Made by a program: the position numbers and the translations under genes
The notes under the pieces: model-generated
Seen by the model: the letters and a program-made list of their open reading frames with translations, nothing else
Told to the model about the DNA's origin: nothing
Databases searched by the model: none
Assembly: GCF_000517425.1 (NCBI RefSeq)
Contig: NZ_CP006569.1
Location: 3,958,760-4,022,759, forward strand
Length of the DNA stretch: 64,000 bases
Source of the DNA: Sodalis praecaptivus
Lineage (GTDB): Bacteria; Pseudomonadota; Gammaproteobacteria; Enterobacterales; Enterobacteriaceae
Direction of reading: 5' to 3'
Shown: positions 63,628 to 64,000 of the stretch, one piece after another
Position numbering within the stretch: position 1 is the stretch's first letter
Layout of the letters: every line of letters starts with the position of its first letter

Positions 63628-64000
63628 CTATGCGGTAAGCTCTGGATTGACATATAGGTACAATGCCGGCAGTAAATCTGTGGCCAACATGCCGCGCGTT
63701 CCTTTCTTCGCCGCCAGACGGTCGGCGGTAGCGCCATGGACTACGCAGCCGGCACAGGCTGCATCATACAGCGACAGCTTTTGCGCGAGCAAACCGCCGA
63801 TGATACCGGACAATACATCCCCCATTCCCCCCGAGGCCATGCCCGCGTTACCGACATCGGCGACGGCGACGGCGCCATCTTCAGCGGCCAGCAAGGTCCC
63901 CGCGCCTTTCAGCACCACCACGCCGCCGTAGCGCCGCACCAGTTTGCGCGCCGCAAGTAAACGGTCACTTTCAATGGCGCCGACATTGCCATTCAGCAAG
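63628..64000 (-). CDS. nnr: NAD(P)HX epimerase/dehydratase Nnr, C-terminal part (runs off the window)
   Basis: Nnr repairs hydrated NAD(P)H. Only the C-terminal 124 codons are present; the start and the epimerase domain lie beyond base 64000. The ADP-dependent dehydratase domain is recognisable by VVVLKGAGTLLA, the GNAGMASGGMGDVLSGIIGG nucleotide/phosphate loop and the CVVHGATADRLA segment. It is the first visible gene of nnr-tsaE-amiB-mutL-miaA-hfq-hflX-hflKC. Confidence 0.95.
   Translation of the reverse strand, partial: LLNGNVGAIESDRLLAARKLVRRYGGVVVLKGAGTLLAAEDGAVAVADVGNAGMASGGMGDVLSGIIGGLLAQKLSLYDAACAGCVVHGATADRLAAKKGTRGMLATDLLPALYLYVNPELTA

Overview
This 64 kb window is a chromosomal segment of a gammaproteobacterium of the order Enterobacterales. 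Nearly every housekeeping protein is close to full length and close to its Escherichia coli counterpart, and local gene order follows enterobacterial blocks. GC content is high, several proteins have Ala/Pro/Arg-rich expansions, and gene content is slightly reduced (nsrR, murA, yjgA and cpdB are missing at their usual places). This suggests the Sodalis/Pectobacteriaceae group. That placement is inference, because no rRNA or species marker is present. No prophage, complete insertion sequence or CRISPR array was seen, and no clear pseudogene.

Layout: 1-8638 is the infB-nusA-rimP-metY / leuU-secG-glmM-folP-ftsH block on the minus strand, followed by rlmE, yhbY (plus), greA (minus) and dacB (plus). 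At 12120-15614 an unusual 1164-residue gene is inserted between dacB and obgE. Its product has a Pro/Arg-rich N-terminus, about 12 tandem 20-residue repeats and a C-terminal zinc metallopeptidase-like domain. The obgE-yhbE-rpmA-rplU / ispB block follows. Next comes a small regulatory patch (20350-21607): the Ner-like gene sfsB flanked by two paralogous Mu-type DNA-binding proteins. A synteny jump leads to mdh / argR / yhcN, and a second jump leads to mpl / fbp / ppa / ytfP-tamB-tamA / msrA / ytfL / ytfK / ytfJ / cysQ / fklB / ytfB / rplI-rpsR-priB-rpsF / yjfP / bsmA / rlmB-rnr / purA / yjeT. From 63 kb back to 54 kb runs the nnr-tsaE-amiB-mutL-miaA-hfq-hflX-hflK-hflC superoperon.

The most novel stretch is the 4 kb island at 49966-53985, between yjeT and hflC, which are adjacent in E. 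coli. It carries two paralogous proteins of 172 and 174 residues with 12 cysteines at exactly the same positions and three CxCP motifs. It also carries a 58-residue open frame that encodes a signal peptide followed by a four-cysteine mature peptide of about 29 residues, with a strong ribosome binding site. I know no described family for either.

A second theme is tandem-repeat growth: 60 bp units in the metallopeptidase gene, 44 bp units beside glmM, 51 bp units before mdh, 66 bp units between ytfJ and cysQ, 36 bp units inside the mutL linker, and a 7 bp microsatellite at 50387-50428. Most periods are multiples of three and so preserve reading frames.

Most of the window is translation and RNA metabolism (infB, nusA, rimP, rlmE, yhbY, obgE, ribosomal proteins, rlmB, rnr, hfq, miaA, hflX, tsaE), envelope biogenesis (secG, glmM, dacB, mpl, tamAB, amiB), membrane proteolysis (ftsH, hflKC) and central metabolism (folP, ispB, mdh, fbp, ppa, purA).
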